A DNA stretch of 29,953 nucleotides from Pigoraptor vietnamica (lineage: Eukaryota; Opisthokonta; Filasterea): the NCBI GenBank assembly GCA_943704525.1, contig CALSCQ010001523.1, forward strand, positions 1-29,953. The letters run 5' to 3'. The position numbers and the translations under genes are program-made. A model generated the notes under the pieces. The model was not told the origin of the DNA. It saw only the letters and a list, made by a program, of their open reading frames with translations, and searched no databases. This document shows, piece by piece, positions 1 through 13,000 of this stretch (the first letter of the stretch is position 1; every line of letters begins with the position of its first letter).

Positions 1-53
<53 letters not shown>

Positions 54-64
54 GAGAGAGAGAC
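1..64. repeat. (AG)n microsatellite at left edge
   Basis: A nearly pure AG dinucleotide array with one interruption (tgag near 51). It starts at base 1, so its true length is unknown. It probably marks where an assembly stopped. Confidence 0.97.
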
Positions 65-103
65 AGGGAGCGCCGAACACACAGTGGTGCATGCCGGTAT
101 GCG

Positions 104-195
104 ATGTGTGTGCGTTTATGCTGCTTGCATGTGTATGTGTGTGTTGTGCGTGTGTGTGTGTGCTGTACATGTGTGTGTGTGTGTGTGTGCGTGCC

Positions 196-238
<43 letters not shown>

Positions 239-300
239 GTGTTCGGTGTGTGTGTGTGTGTGTGTGTGTCGGTGTGTGTGCGTGTCGGTGCATGTGTGTC
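104..300. repeat. Imperfect (GT)n microsatellite
   Basis: GT-rich array with perfect blocks near 198-232 and 247-268, interrupted by gc, cggt and tgta variants. All three frames stay open here and would encode Cys/Val-rich peptides, which is a property of the repeat and not a sign of a gene. Confidence 0.95.
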
Positions 301-399
301 CGATTCGTTTGGGCGCTCACGCCGCCGACACTGTTTGCAGTCGCCAGTGCCGAAGACTGAAAACTGAGTACAGCAGCACCCGGCGTGACTTATCGCGGA

Positions 400-502
400 A
401 TTTCGAGTCCTTGTGTCTTTAGTGAAGTAGGTTATTTCGACAGGTAATTTCGAGTCCTTGTGTCTTTAGTGAAATACATTATTTCGAGTCCTTGTGTCTT
501 TA
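400..502 (+). repeat. Three spaced direct repeats upstream of dynein
   Basis: A 22-27 bp unit with core TTTCGAGTCCTTGTGTCTTT occurs at 400-426, 447-473 and 481-502. The first two copies also share the extension AGTGAA. A remnant, CTCTTTAGTG, follows near 509, and a related CGAGTCCCTGT lies at about 575. The copies are nearly identical but unevenly spaced (47 then 34 bp), so this is not a simple tandem array. They lie 530-640 bp before the dynein start codon. Function is unknown; a cluster of protein-binding sites or a decayed minisatellite are both possible. Confidence 0.85.
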
Positions 503-1035
503 GGAGGACCTCTTTAGTGTAAATTGAAAAATCACCTCGCAAAATTTGGTTCCAATTGATGGCGCCCCAAATGGCGAGTCCCTGTTACGATTGCGGTTAC
601 GATTGATTTTAATTTGGAGAAGCCAAGAAAATTTGGCCAATTTTTGAGAATTTGTCTTCAGGTTCGTGTGTTACGTCAGGAGCGGTGTAAGGGGTCCGAG
701 ACTTGAAAAGATCCCGTTTTCGCCCTCTTTTTCTCCCATTTTTTCATTCGGAACACCCGGCCTCGAATCCCAAATCTATCGTAACGGAGCCGTACCAGCA
801 GAGGGTACGGCAGTGTGTGATTTGACAGACTCGCCCATTTCTGGGCCATTTGCAGACTCGCACTCAGTGATTTTGCCCCGGCGCACCCCCAACAGACGAC
901 GTCAGCTGATGGCAGCTGGTGCCATGTGTGTGGGCGCGCACACAAGTGCAACGTCCCTTCGCCTTCACCGCCTTACGCTTGTCGTGTTCCACAAGCTCTC
1001 TCTCTCTCTCTCATACTCTCGCATTTCCCTCGCCC
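503..1035 (+). promoter_or_regulatory. Probable promoter and 5' leader of the dynein gene
   Basis: No gene is seen here. Bases 520-660 are clearly richer in A+T than the coding DNA and contain AAAATTTGG twice, and GGTTACGATTG with a near copy just before it. TACGTCA (about 671) and GACGTCA (about 898) resemble bZIP/CRE half sites. A pyrimidine tract of (CT) repeats at about 992-1012 precedes the start codon by about 25 bp. ATGs near 909 and 923 are out of frame with the dynein start and could be upstream start codons if they are transcribed. Confidence 0.45.
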
Positions 1036-4000
1036 ATGGACGGTGGCACCCCCGCTGCGGCCCCGGCCGGTGGCGGGGGCGACTGCGCAGCGCTTGTGCG
1101 GCACATTCGCGCCTTTTCGGCGCTTGCTTTGCTGGGTGTCGCCGAGGGAGACAGTCCCGCGTTGCGTGCGCTGGACAGTGCACTCGCCGATGCAGACGCC
1201 ATCGTGCGCATCGGCCGCTTTGCGAGCGACTCGAAGACAACTGCGCTGGTGGTCCGGCGCGGGGACCCAGAGCGCGATGGCGAGGGTGGGTGTGTGTGTG
1301 TTCAGGGACTGGTGACGCTGCGGTGCGTGGTCTCATTCTCGTCCCCAACAGAGACGGAAGGGTCCGTGCCGTCCTTTACCGTCTCCACCGAAGTCAAGTA
1401 CGAGGCTAAGAAGGGCGCGTGTGTGGCGTTTCTCAAGCGCGCGGCTGCTGTCGACTGCGACAAGCCGGTTGCGCCGCAGGTGCGGTACATTGACCTCGGC
1501 GAGGGATCGCCCTACGAGACACTCTACGGCTACCTCCACAATGCAGTTGCGCCGTTCTTCACGTCGTTTGTTGGCGCGAGCGTCAAGGAGGGCGAGTCGG
1601 ACGCCAGCGGCGGTGAGTGCCCCCCTTCGCGCTGGCTGGCCTGCTCTGTGGTCGCCGTCGCTGTGGTCGCGCCTGACGAGTGCCTTCGCCACAGGTGCCG
1701 CGGGCGTCCGCAAGAAGATTGCGGAGCTTGAGGTTTCCCTCTTGCACCTCCAGCAGAACACGGACATTCCCGAGGTCTTCCTCGCAATCCACCCGCGCAT
1801 TGTGGCCGAGATTGAGCGGGTGGGCACTGCGCGGCGACCATGGATGGAGCACAGCGAACAGAGCCTCTAACGCCTTGCTGCCTTTAGGCCTCGCAACAGG
1901 GTCGCCGCGTGAAGGTCGAGGACTTTGCGGATGTCTCGAACGACGCCCAGTTCTTGAACTCGCTGCAGAGCTACGTTGGCCGCTGGATTCGAGAGATTCA
2001 GAAGGTGGCGTACCGCGCGGCTCGTCCAGTTGCGTGCGTGCTGGTTGTAGGCGCGGCTGAGTCGGCAACAATGTCAAAAATGTGCTCGAGGGCTATGGTC
2101 GGGACTGACGGCGCGGCGTTTGGTGCGCGCGCAGGTCACGAAGCTCGAGCGCGACCCGTCGACCGGGACTGCGCTGCAAGAGGTGTCGTTCTGGCTGAAC
2201 CTCGAGCGCGCTCTCTTGCGGGTGGCGGAGGAGCTCAAGTCGGACGGCATCGCGACGACCCTCGCGCTGCTGAAGAACGCCAAGCGCTTCCACGCGACGA
2301 CCAGCTTCGACTCTGACATGGGCCTCGCGAAGGCCCAGCAGATTGTGGCCAACTACAACTCGCTGATGCGCGACTTCCCCCTCAACAGCCTCCTCTCGGC
2401 CACTGAGACCGACCGCATCGCAGCGTCCGTGGCGGACATCTTCGCGCACCTCCGGAAGCTGCGCGCGACCACGTCGTATCCGCTCGAGCGCGCCACGGCC
2501 TTTGTGGAGGCGATATCGCGCGACCTTGCGCTGCAAGTGGTGCGCGTGCTGCGGACACGTCGTCTGTTTCACATGCCGTTCGACGAGTTTGAGCGGACCA
2601 TGGCGGGTGTGGCCGAGGTCTTCGTGGTGTGGGAAAACCACCTCATCGAGTTTAAGGACATGTGCCGCGAAATCCTCCAGAAGCGCGACCAGAAGAAGGG
2701 TCAGGTGCGCATCGAGCCGGGCCACGGGCCCCTCGTCGAGCGTCTCCGCGACCTGCGTGCCTTCCGCAACCAGTACGAGCAGTTACGCACGGTCGTCGCT
2801 CGCGTCCTGCGCCCCGCGGATTCGCGCGAAACGGGCACGGGCGACTTCTCGGACGCGCCGGCGTCGGCCGTTGAGGAAATCACTCGTGCATACGACGACG
2901 TGGCGTCTGTGGATCCGCTGGACGTTTCGCGCGACGGTACGGAGGCGTGGGAAGCGGCGCTCGGGCGCTTTGACGACCGCATCGGGCGGGTCGAGACGCA
3001 CATCACCGCGCACCTCCGCGACCAGTTGGGGACTGCGCGGAATGCGAATGAGATGTTCCGCATCTTCTCGCGATACAACGCGCTCTTTGTGCGCCCGCGC
3101 ATTCGAGGGGCGATTCAGGAGGTATGTGGCGCCTGCATTCCCGCATGTATTGCCCTGTCAGTGCAGTGCCTTAACGGCGCTCTCTTGGCCCCAATCGCAG
3201 TACCAAGCCAAGCTTATCGGGCGCGTGAAGGAGGACATCCACGCACTGCAGGAGAAGTTCAAGGCGCAGTACGCGCAGTCGCCGGGGTGCCGGATGGCAA
3301 ACGCACGTGATCTCCCGCCCGTGTCCGGCGCGGTTATTTGGGCGCGCCAGCTGGAGCGCCAGCTGGCCGCTCTCATGCGCCGCGTGGAGGACGTGCTGGG
3401 GAAGGGGTGGGAGAACCACGTCGAGGGCCAGCGCCTGAAGGCCGACGGAGACAATTTCAGGCGCAAGCTCGACGTGCAGGCGCTCTACGAGGGCTGGATC
3501 GCCGACGTGGAGTCCCGCCGCTTGCAGCCGGGCGGCGTCCTGTTTGCGATTGCCCCTGTGCGCATCCGCAGCGCTACGACTTCGGGCGCGCTTCAAACTT
3601 CGCTCCGCCTGTCCGTCAATTTTGACGGGCATCTGTGCGTGCTGTTCAAGGAAGTGCGCAACCTGCAGTACCTCGGCTTCCGCCCTCCGACGGCGATTGT
3701 GACGGCGGCGACGGCTGCGCGGGACATTTACCCGTATGCCGTTTCGCTCATTGAGAGTGTGCGCGCCTACTCGCTCGTGTGTGACACACTCGCCGAACAC
3801 GAGTGGTTGGCTCCTCTCGTTGCCGCGCCGATGAAGGACGCGCACCTGCTCATCTCCGAAGGCGTTGGGCATCACTGGGAGTCCGTGCGCCTCGAGTCGT
3901 ACGTTCGTCGCTTCTCCGACGCGATTGCCGTGCTGCGCGACCGCACTGAGGAAATTGTCGCTGTCGGGTCGCGCATTACAGCAGCGCTTGACGGCCTCGC

Positions 4001-7000
4001 GCGCTGCGCCCTGACTGCGGAGGCGATTGGCGGCCATGTGGGTGCCATTCAGGACGCCGTCGATGAGCTTAGCCTGAAGATGTTCTCGAACCTCGGCGCG
4101 TGGGTGTCCCGCCTCGACAAACGCGTGGAAGAAGTGCTTGCGTCGCGCGTGCTCGAGGCCCTCGGACAGTGGACAGCGGCGTTTTTGGGGCTGGCGGCGG
4201 ACGGGGAAGTGCCCGACGGCGACCCCCCCGCGCGCCCGCATGCAGTGCAAGCTGTCGCGTTCCCTACGCTGGTGCACGAGATTCGTGTGCGCAACCAGGT
4301 CATGTTTCTGGACCCGCCGTTGGAGCAGTCGCGGGGCGGCTTGCACGCCCACCTCCACTCGATGCTTGCGCGCGTCTGCGGCCACCAGCGCCTGAAGGCG
4401 GCTCGCTTTCAGGTCGCCGGCGGTGCAGCACAGCCGTTGTCGGGGGATGCTTTGGATGGAGATTATCGCGCGCTGCTGGCGACCCTCCCCGACGAGGGCG
4501 CCCTCCTCTCGCGCGCGTACGAGGCGATCGAAGACCGGTTGCGGCGGTCGGCGGCTTACGTCGCCGTTTGGCTGCGCTACCAGTCGCTGTGGGACATGGA
4601 GCCGGGGAGTGTGTACGCGCGCCTCGGCGACGACCTGGTGCTCTGGCAGCGCCTGCTCAACGAGATCCGCACTGCACGCGCCACGTTCGACAACAGCGAC
4701 ACGCGGCGGTCGTTCGGGCCGATCGTTGTGGACTACGGACAGGTGCAGTCGAAGGTCAACCTCAAGTACGACGCGTGGCATAAGGACGTGCTTGGCAAAT
4801 TTGGCGCGAAGCTTGGCGGCGCGGTCCACGAGCTGTTTGTCGAGGTCTCGCAGGCGCGTGCGAACCTGGAGGCGCACTCGATTGAGGGCGATTCGACGGC
4901 GGACGCCGTTTCGTTTGTCACATTTGTGCAGGATCTCAAGCGGAAAGTGCGCGTGTGGGAAGGGCGCGTCGCGACGTACCGCGATGGCCAGCGGCTGCTC
5001 GAGCGGCAGCGCTTCCAGTTTCCGGCCGAGTGGATGCACGTGGATCAGCTCGAGAGCGAATTTGGTGCGGCAAACGACATGCTTGCGCGAAAGGACGCGG
5101 CCATCCAAGAGCGCATTGCGGCGCTGCAGTCGAGGTTTGTCGAACTGCGCGCGCTGGGCACGTGACTGGCGGCTTGTTTGGCCTCTGCTAATCTGTGGCT
5201 GTGCAGGGTGGTTGCCGAGGACCGAGCCATCGATGCCAAGTCTGCCGAACTGGCGTCGGAGTGGGACACGGCAAAGCCCGTCCGTGGAGACCTCAGGCCA
5301 GATGCCGCCCTCGCGTCGCTCGCTGCTTTCGAGTCGCGCCTCACTCGCGCACGTGACGACTGGGAGCGGATGGCGCGGGCCAAGGAAGCGCTTGGTCTCG
5401 ATGCGCCGTCGGCGAACCGGGTGGACGCCTGCGTTGCTGAGCTTCAGGATTTGCGTGGCGTGTGGGCCGAGATGTCCAAGATATCCGCCGCGCTCGACGA
5501 AGTGCGCGATCGCCCGTGGGCCACTGTCGTCCCGCGCAAGGTGTGTGGGGGCCTTATCACTGGCGGAGAGAACGTGTGGCAGTACGTTACACTGACGCTG
5601 ATGGTACGGAGCAGGTTCGGCAGGCGCTCGACGATCTCGGTGCGCAGCTGAAGGCGCTCCCGAGCCGCATGCGCCAGTATGCTGCGTACGACCACGCGCG
5701 GCAGACTGTCAAGGACCTCCTGAAGGCCAACGCACTCGTGGCGGACCTCAAGTCCGAGGCCATCAAGGACAGGCACTGGAAGGCGCTCACGAAGCGCCTT
5801 GGCGTCCGCTGGAACGTGGCGGAGCTGACGCTCGGCATGCTGTACGACGTGGACCTCGTGCGCAACGAGAAGATGGTGCGCGAGTTTGTGACGATCGCCC
5901 AGGGAGAGATGGCCCTCGAGGAGTACCTGCGCAGTGTGCGCGAGACGTGGACGGCGTACGAGCTCGAGCTGGTTAACTACCAGAACAAGTGCCGCCTGGT
6001 GCGCGGGTGGGACGACCTGTTTGGGAAGATCAAGGAGCATCTCGGCGGCGTCACGCAGATGCGCCTGTCGCCGTACTACAAAGTGTTCGAGGAGGACGCG
6101 TCCGCGTGGGAGGAGCGCCTCAACCGCCTCAACGCCCTCTTTGACGTCTGGATCGACGTGCAGCGCCGCTGGGTCTATCTCGAGGGCATCTTCGCCGGCA
6201 GCGCCGACATCAAACATCTTCTCCCGGCCGAGACGGCGCGCTTCGGGAGCGTGGGCGCGGAGTTCACCGCGCTGCTGCGGAAGGTCGCCAAAACGCCGGC
6301 CGTCCTCGAGGTGCTGGCCATTCCGAACGTGCAGCGGTCTCTGGAGCGGCTGGCTGATCTCCTCACGAAGATTCAGAAGGCGCTCGGGGAGTACCTCGAG
6401 CGTGAGCGCGAGCAGTTTCCGCGCTTCTACTTTGTTGGCGACGAGGACCTTCTCGAGATCATCGGCAACAGTCGCGACCTGGGCAAGATCCAGAAGCACC
6501 TCCGCAAAATGTTTGCGGGCATCAACAGCGTGGCGATTGACGCTGGGGGGGAGACGCTGCTGGGCATGTGCTCGCGCGAGGGCGAGGAGGTCGCGTTTCG
6601 CACGCCAGTGTCCGTGAAGGACAACCCTCGCATCAACGAGTGGCTGACGCTCCTCGAGAAGGAAATGCGGCACACGCTCGCTGCGTTGCTGGCCGACGCG
6701 GTCGCCACTCTCCCCACGCATTTTGGTGCTGATGCAGCGTCGGGGGCGGCCGCTCCCACGCAGGACGCGCTGGTGGCGTGGATGGACAAGTATCCGGCGC
6801 AGCTTGTTGTGCTGGCCCTCCAGGTCGCGTGGTCGCACGCGGTGGAGTCGGCGCTTGCGCGTGGCGCTGGCGGACTGGGCGCGGCTGTGGCCTCACTCGA
6901 AGCAACCCTCGGCGGCCTTGCGGACACGGTGCTGGTGGAGCAGCCGCCCGTTCGCCGCCGCAAGCTGGAGCACCTGATCACCGAGCTAGTCCATGCCCGC

Positions 7001-10000
7001 GACATCACGCGACAGCTCGCCGACACGGCTGGTCTCGGGCCCCAGTCGTTCGCCTGGCTGCAGCACATGCGCTTTTACTTCGATGCGTCTCGGCCCGACG
7101 TGCTTGAGCGCCTCACTATCCGCATGGCGAACGCGTCGTTTCACTACGGCTTTGAGTACCTCGGCATCGTTGACCGACTGGTACAGACGCCGCTCACGGA
7201 CCAGTGCTACCTCACGCTGACGCAGGCGCTCCACGAACGGTTGGGCGGGAGCCCCTTCGGCCCCGCGGGGACTGGCAAGACCGAGACAGTCAAGGCCCTC
7301 GGCAGCCAGCTTGGCCGCTTTGTGCTCGTGTTCAACTGCGACGAGACGTTCGACTTCCAGGCCATGGGGCGCATATTTGTGGGCCTCTGTCACGTTGGCG
7401 CGTGGGGCTGCTTCGACGAGTTCAACCGCCTCGAGGAGCGCATGCTCTCGGCCGTGTCGCAGCAGATCCAGACGATCCAGACGGCACTCCGGGACAACGC
7501 CGGGCGGCCGGACGCTGCGATATCTATTGAGCTGATTGGCAAGCCCGTGCGCGTGAACCCGTCGATGGGCATCTTCATCACGATGAACCCGGGGTACGCC
7601 GGGCGGTCGAACCTCCCCGACAACCTCAAGCGCCTCTTCCGCAGCATTGCGATGACGTCGCCCGACCGCCAGATGATCGCGCAGGTGATGCTCTTCTCCC
7701 AGGGGTTCCGCGCGGCCGAGACGCTCGCGGGAAAGGTCGTGCCCCTGTTCCGGCTGTGCGACGAGCAGCTGTCGTCGCAGCCCCACTACGACTTCGGGTT
7801 GCGTGCCCTCAAGAGCGTTCTTGTGAGCGCCGGACACATCAAGCGTGCGGGTCTCGGCGCGCCTGCGGAGGCGAACGAGGGCCCCGAGGCTCTCGTCGAG
7901 CAGGGCGTGCTTGTGCGCAGCGTGTGCGAGACGATGGTGCCCAAGCTCGTTGCGGACGACATTCCGCTGCTGCACTCGCTGCTCACCGACGTGTTTCCGG
8001 GGGTGCGCCACGCGGCCATCAACATGCGCGGCGTTCGCGAGGCTGCGGAAGTGGTGTGCGCCGAGTCGCACCTCGTCTTCGGCGAGGAGTGGGCCGAAAA
8101 GGTCATGCAACTCCACCAGATTCAGCTGCTCCACCACGGCGTCATGATGGTGGGCCCGAGCGGCACTGGAAAGACATCGGCGTGGCGTGTTCTCCTGCGC
8201 GCGCTCGAGCGCGTGGAGGGCGTGGACGGCGTGGCGCACGTGATTGACCCGAAGGCCATCTCGAAGGACGCGCTCTACGGCTCGCTGGACCCCACGACGC
8301 GCGAGTGGACCGACGGAATCTTCACGCACACGCTGCGCAAGATCATCGACAACGTGCGCGGAGAGGCTTCGCAGCGCCACTGGATTGTGTTTGACGGCGA
8401 CGTGGACCCCGAGTGGGTGGAAAACCTCAACTCAGTCCTCGACGACAACCGTCTGCTCACGCTGCCAAACGGCGAGCGCCTTGCAATCCCGCCAAACGTG
8501 CGCATCATGTTCGAAGTGCAGGACCTCCGCTATGCCACGCTCGCCACCGTCAGCCGCTGCGGCATGGTTTGGTTCTCTGCGCAGACTGTGAGCGAGGACA
8601 TGGTCTTTGCACAATACCTGGCGCGGATGCGCGCGGTGCCCCTCGATGGCTCCCCCGCGGGTGCCGAATCGCCGGTCCTGGCGGTCCAGCGCGAGTGTGC
8701 CGACGTGCTTGCGCCGCTGTTTGCACGCGACGGCCTCGTCCCCCGCGCCATGGAAATGGCCGAGCGGCTTGAGCGCATCATGCCCTCGACGAGGCTGCGG
8801 ATGGCGGCGGCGCTATTTTCGATGCTCAATGCCGACGTGCGCTTTGTGCTCGACTACAACGCCGCCCATCCGGACTTTCCCTTGGAGCCGGACCGCGTCG
8901 AGCGTGTGCTGCAGAGGCGCGCGGTGCTGTCGGTGCTGTGGTGCCTCGCCGGCGACGCGCCGCACAAGGCGCGGGAGCAGTTGGGCGACTTTGTGCGCTC
9001 CCTCGTCGCTTTCCCCATGCCTCCCGCTGGCACGCCCGTCATCGACTATGACGTGTCGGCGAACGGCGACTGGGTCGCGTGGAAGGTGCCGCAAATGGAA
9101 GTGGACACGCACCGCATTGCTGCGGCGGACGTCGTCGTCCCGACCGTCGACACGGTGCGCCATGAGCATCTCCTGCGCGCGTGGCTTGCGGAGCACCGCC
9201 CGCTCGTGCTGTGCGGACCCCCGGGCTCAGGCAAGACGATGACACTTCTCAGCGCACTGCGCGCAATGCCCGAGCTGGAAGTTGTGGGCGTGAACTTTTC
9301 GAGCGCGACGACGCCGGAGCTTGTCTTGCGCACGCTCGACCACCATTGCGAGTATCGCCGAACACCGAACGGCATGGTGCTGGCGCCCACGCAGCCGAGC
9401 AAGTGGCTGGTGCTCTTCTGCGACGAGATCAACCTGCCCGACCAGGACAAGTACGGCACGCAGCGCGTCATTTCGTTCCTGCGGCAGCTCGTCGAGCACG
9501 GCGGCTTCTGGCGCGCGGCCGACCACGCGTGGATATCACTGGAGCGCATTCAGTTTGTGGGCGCGTGCAACCCGCCGACGGACCCCGGCCGCAAGCCGCT
9601 CTCGCCGCGCTTCCTCCGTCACGTGCCCGTCCTCTTCGTCGACTACCCCGGGCGTACGTCGCTGGTCCAGATTTACGGCACGTTCAACCGCGCGCTGTTG
9701 CGCATCATCCCTTCCCTCCGCCCGATGACAGCGCCGCTGACCGACGCCATGGTCGAGCTGTATCTGTTGTCTCAGCAGCGCTTCACGGCCGACGCGCAGC
9801 CGCACTACATTTACAGCCCGCGTGAGCTCACCCGCTGGGTGCGGGGCCTTTACGAGGCCATGCGGCCCCTCGAATCGCTCTCTACGGAAGGCCTTGTCCG
9901 CCTCTGGGCGCACGAGGCCCTTCGCCTGTTCCAGGACCGCCTGGTCGCCGAGGACGAGCGCGCGTGGACGGACCAGGCCATCGACGATGTCGCGGCGCGC

Positions 10001-13000
10001 TTCTTTGCCGGGGTTGACCTGCGTGCGGCTCTGGCGCGGCCCATTCTGTTTAGCAACTGGCTCTCGAAGGAGTATGTGAGCGTTGAGCGCGAGCGACTCC
10101 GCGAGTATGTGCGCGCGCGGCTCAAGGTGTTCCACGAGGAGGAGCTCGATGTGCCCCTGGTGCTCTTCAACGAGGTGCTCGACCACGTGCTTCGCATCGA
10201 TCGCGTGTTCCGGCAGACGCAGGGCCACCTGCTGCTCATTGGTGCGAGTGGTGCGGGAAAGACGACGCTCTCTCGTTTCGTCGCGTGGATCAACGGCCTC
10301 TCCGTTTTCCAGATACGCGCGCACGCGAAGTACACGAGCGCGGACTTCGAAGAGGACTTGCGGGCCGTGCTCTTGCGCGCGGGCTGCAGCGGTGAGCGCA
10401 TCTGCTTTGTGATGGACGAGTCGAACATTCTGGACTCGAGCTTCCTCGAGCGCATGAACACGCTCCTCGCTAACGGGGAGGTGCCGGGCCTGTTCGAGGG
10501 CGACGAGTTTGCGGCGCTCATGACCCAGTGCCGCGAGGGTGCGCAGCGCAGCGGCCTGCTGCTGGACTCGCAGGACGAGCTGTACGCGTGGTTTACGCAG
10601 CAGGTGATGCGCAACCTTCACGTCGTCTTCACCATGAACCCCACGACGGACGGATTGAAGGACCGCGCCGCCACGTCGCCCGCGCTCTTCAACCGCTGCG
10701 TGCTCGACTGGTTCGGCGACTGGTCCGAGCATGCGCTTTACCAGGTCGGGAAGGAGTTCACCGCGCGCCTCGATCTCGACGCGGCCTTTGCCCCGCCGCT
10801 CCCATTTCCCGCGTCGCTCGCGGAAGTACCCGCGCGCCCGTCTCAGAGGGAAGCGCTTGCGAGCGCGTTTGTTTACGTGCACAAGTCGGTGCATGAGGCA
10901 GCGCGGCGGCTGGCGAGGCGCGAGGGTCGGACGATGCACGTGACTCCCCGGCATTACCTGGACTTCATTGACCACTACGTGTCCCTCTTCAGCGAGAAGA
11001 CGCGAGATCTTGAGGAGCAGCAGCTTCACTTGAACGTGGGTCTCCGCAAGATCACGGACACGGTCGGGCAGGTTGAGGAGATGCAGGCGTCGCTCGCGGC
11101 GAAGAGTGCCGAACTGGAGCGGAAGAACGAGCTTGCGAACGCGAAGCTGCAACAGATGGTTCACGACCAGCAGGAGGCCGAGCGCCGGCGGCAGGCGTCG
11201 TTGGAGATCCAGGCGGCGCTCGCCGTGCAGACGCGCGCGGTGGCGGAGAAGCGCGCGGTGGTGCTGGAGGATCTCAGCAAGGTCGAGCCCGCCGTCGAGG
11301 ACGCCCAGCGCAGCGTGCGCGCGATCAAGAAGCAGCACCTCGTGGAAGTGCGTGCGATGGCCAACCCACCCAAGATGGTGAAGATGGCCCTCGAGGCGAT
11401 CTGCGTGCTTCTCGGCGAGGACGGCAGCGACTGGAAGGCCATTCGCGGCGTGATTGTGCGCGACGATTTCATCTCGAACATTGTCGCGTTCAAGACGGAC
11501 GACGTTCGCGATGCGCAGCGCGAGCGTCTCATGCGCGACTACCTCGCGAATCCCGAGTTCACGGTCGAGAACGTCAACAAGGCGTCGAAGGCGTGCGGTC
11601 CCCTCGTGCAGTGGGCGATTGCGCAGGTGCAGTTCGCCGACATGCTCAAGAAGGTCGCCCCGCTGCGCGAGGAGCTTGCGAGCCTGGAGCGGTCGGCGGA
11701 GGAGACGCGGCTGCGCGACGAGGAGCTGCGCCGCATGGTCGAGGGGCTCGAGGCGAGCATCGCGCGCTACAAGGACGAGTACGCCGTGCTCATCAGCGAC
11801 GTGCAGGCCATCAAGGCCGAGATGGCGTCCGTGCGCGCGAAGGTCGACCGCAGCATTGCGCTGCTGGCGTCGCTCGGTGATGAGCGGTCGCGGTGGCTGG
11901 CGGAGTCCGAGTCCTTCCGCGCGCAGATGTCGACGATCGTGGGCGACGTGCTGCTCTCGGCCGCGTTCATGGCGTACGGCGGCTACTTCGACCAGCAGCA
12001 CCGACTCGCGTTTGTCGGGCGTTGGTCGTCCCACCTACACCGCTGCGGGCTCAGCTACCGGGGGGACCTGAGCCTCTCCGAGTACCTGTCCACCCCCGAC
12101 GACCGCCTCGCGTGGCAGGCGCACTCGTTGCCGGCGGACGACCTCTGCACCGAGAACGCCATCATGCTGCGCAGGCACAAGCGCTACCCGCTCGTCATTG
12201 ATCCCTCGGGGCAGGCGCTCCGCTTTGTCCTCAACATGTACGGCGAGCGCAAGATTGTGCGCGCGTCGTTTCTCGACGACGCCTTCCGAAAGCACCTCGA
12301 GTCTGCGCTCCGATTTGGCACACCGCTCGTCGTGCAGGATGTGGAGGCGTACGACCCGATACTCAACCCGGTGCTCAACCGCGAGTTGCGCCGCGCCGGC
12401 GGCCGCGTGCTGATTCGCATCGGCGACCAGGACATTGACTTTAGCCCGTCGTTTGCGCTGTTCCTCTTCACGCGCGACCCGACCGCCGAGTTTGCCCCGG
12501 ACCTGTGCTCACGTGTTACTTTTGTGAACTTCACCGTGACGCCGTCTAGCCTGCAGTCGCAGTGTCTCAACCAAGTTCTGAGGACGGAGCGCCCGGAGAT
12601 CGACGCCAAGCGCGCCGACCTTCTCAAGCTGCAAGGAGAATTCCGCCTGCGCCTGCGCCACCTCGAGCAAGAGCTCCTGCGGGCGCTGAACGAGGCGCGC
12701 GGGAAGATTCTCGATGACGATGCCGTGATCGGGACGCTTGAGACGCTGAAGAGGGAGGCCTCTGAGGTGGCGCGAAAGGTCGCCGAGACGGACGTGGTCA
12801 TGATTGAGATTGAGAGCGCGAGCGCCGAGTACCGGCCCCTCGCGGCCGCGTGCAGCGCGCTCTACTTCATGATGGAGTCGCTGGGGCAGGCGCACTTCCT
12901 CTACCAGCACTCGCTGCAGACGTTCCTCGACATTTACGGGAACGTGCTGGCCGCCCCGCGACCGGCGTCGAACCCCTCCGCGCGGCTTGTGGCCATCACG

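Noticed and set aside
50-422. Overlapping Cys/Val-rich open frames
   Set aside because: They are translations of the (GT)n repeat in all three frames.
1286-1351. Reading through dynein intron 1 as coding
   Set aside because: The 66 nt keep the frame and have no stop, but the 22 residues are Cys/Val/Ser-rich and have no counterpart in dynein; GT..CAG ends fit an intron.
666-1409. 247-codon open frame crossing the dynein start
   Set aside because: It overlaps dynein exon 1 in another frame, has no domain and runs through the promoter and leader.
9536-12034. Long open frames on the minus strand within dynein (up to 832 codons)
   Set aside because: They mirror GC-rich codons of the real gene on the other strand, have Arg/Leu/His-rich composition without domains, and the + strand reading is an unbroken dynein match.
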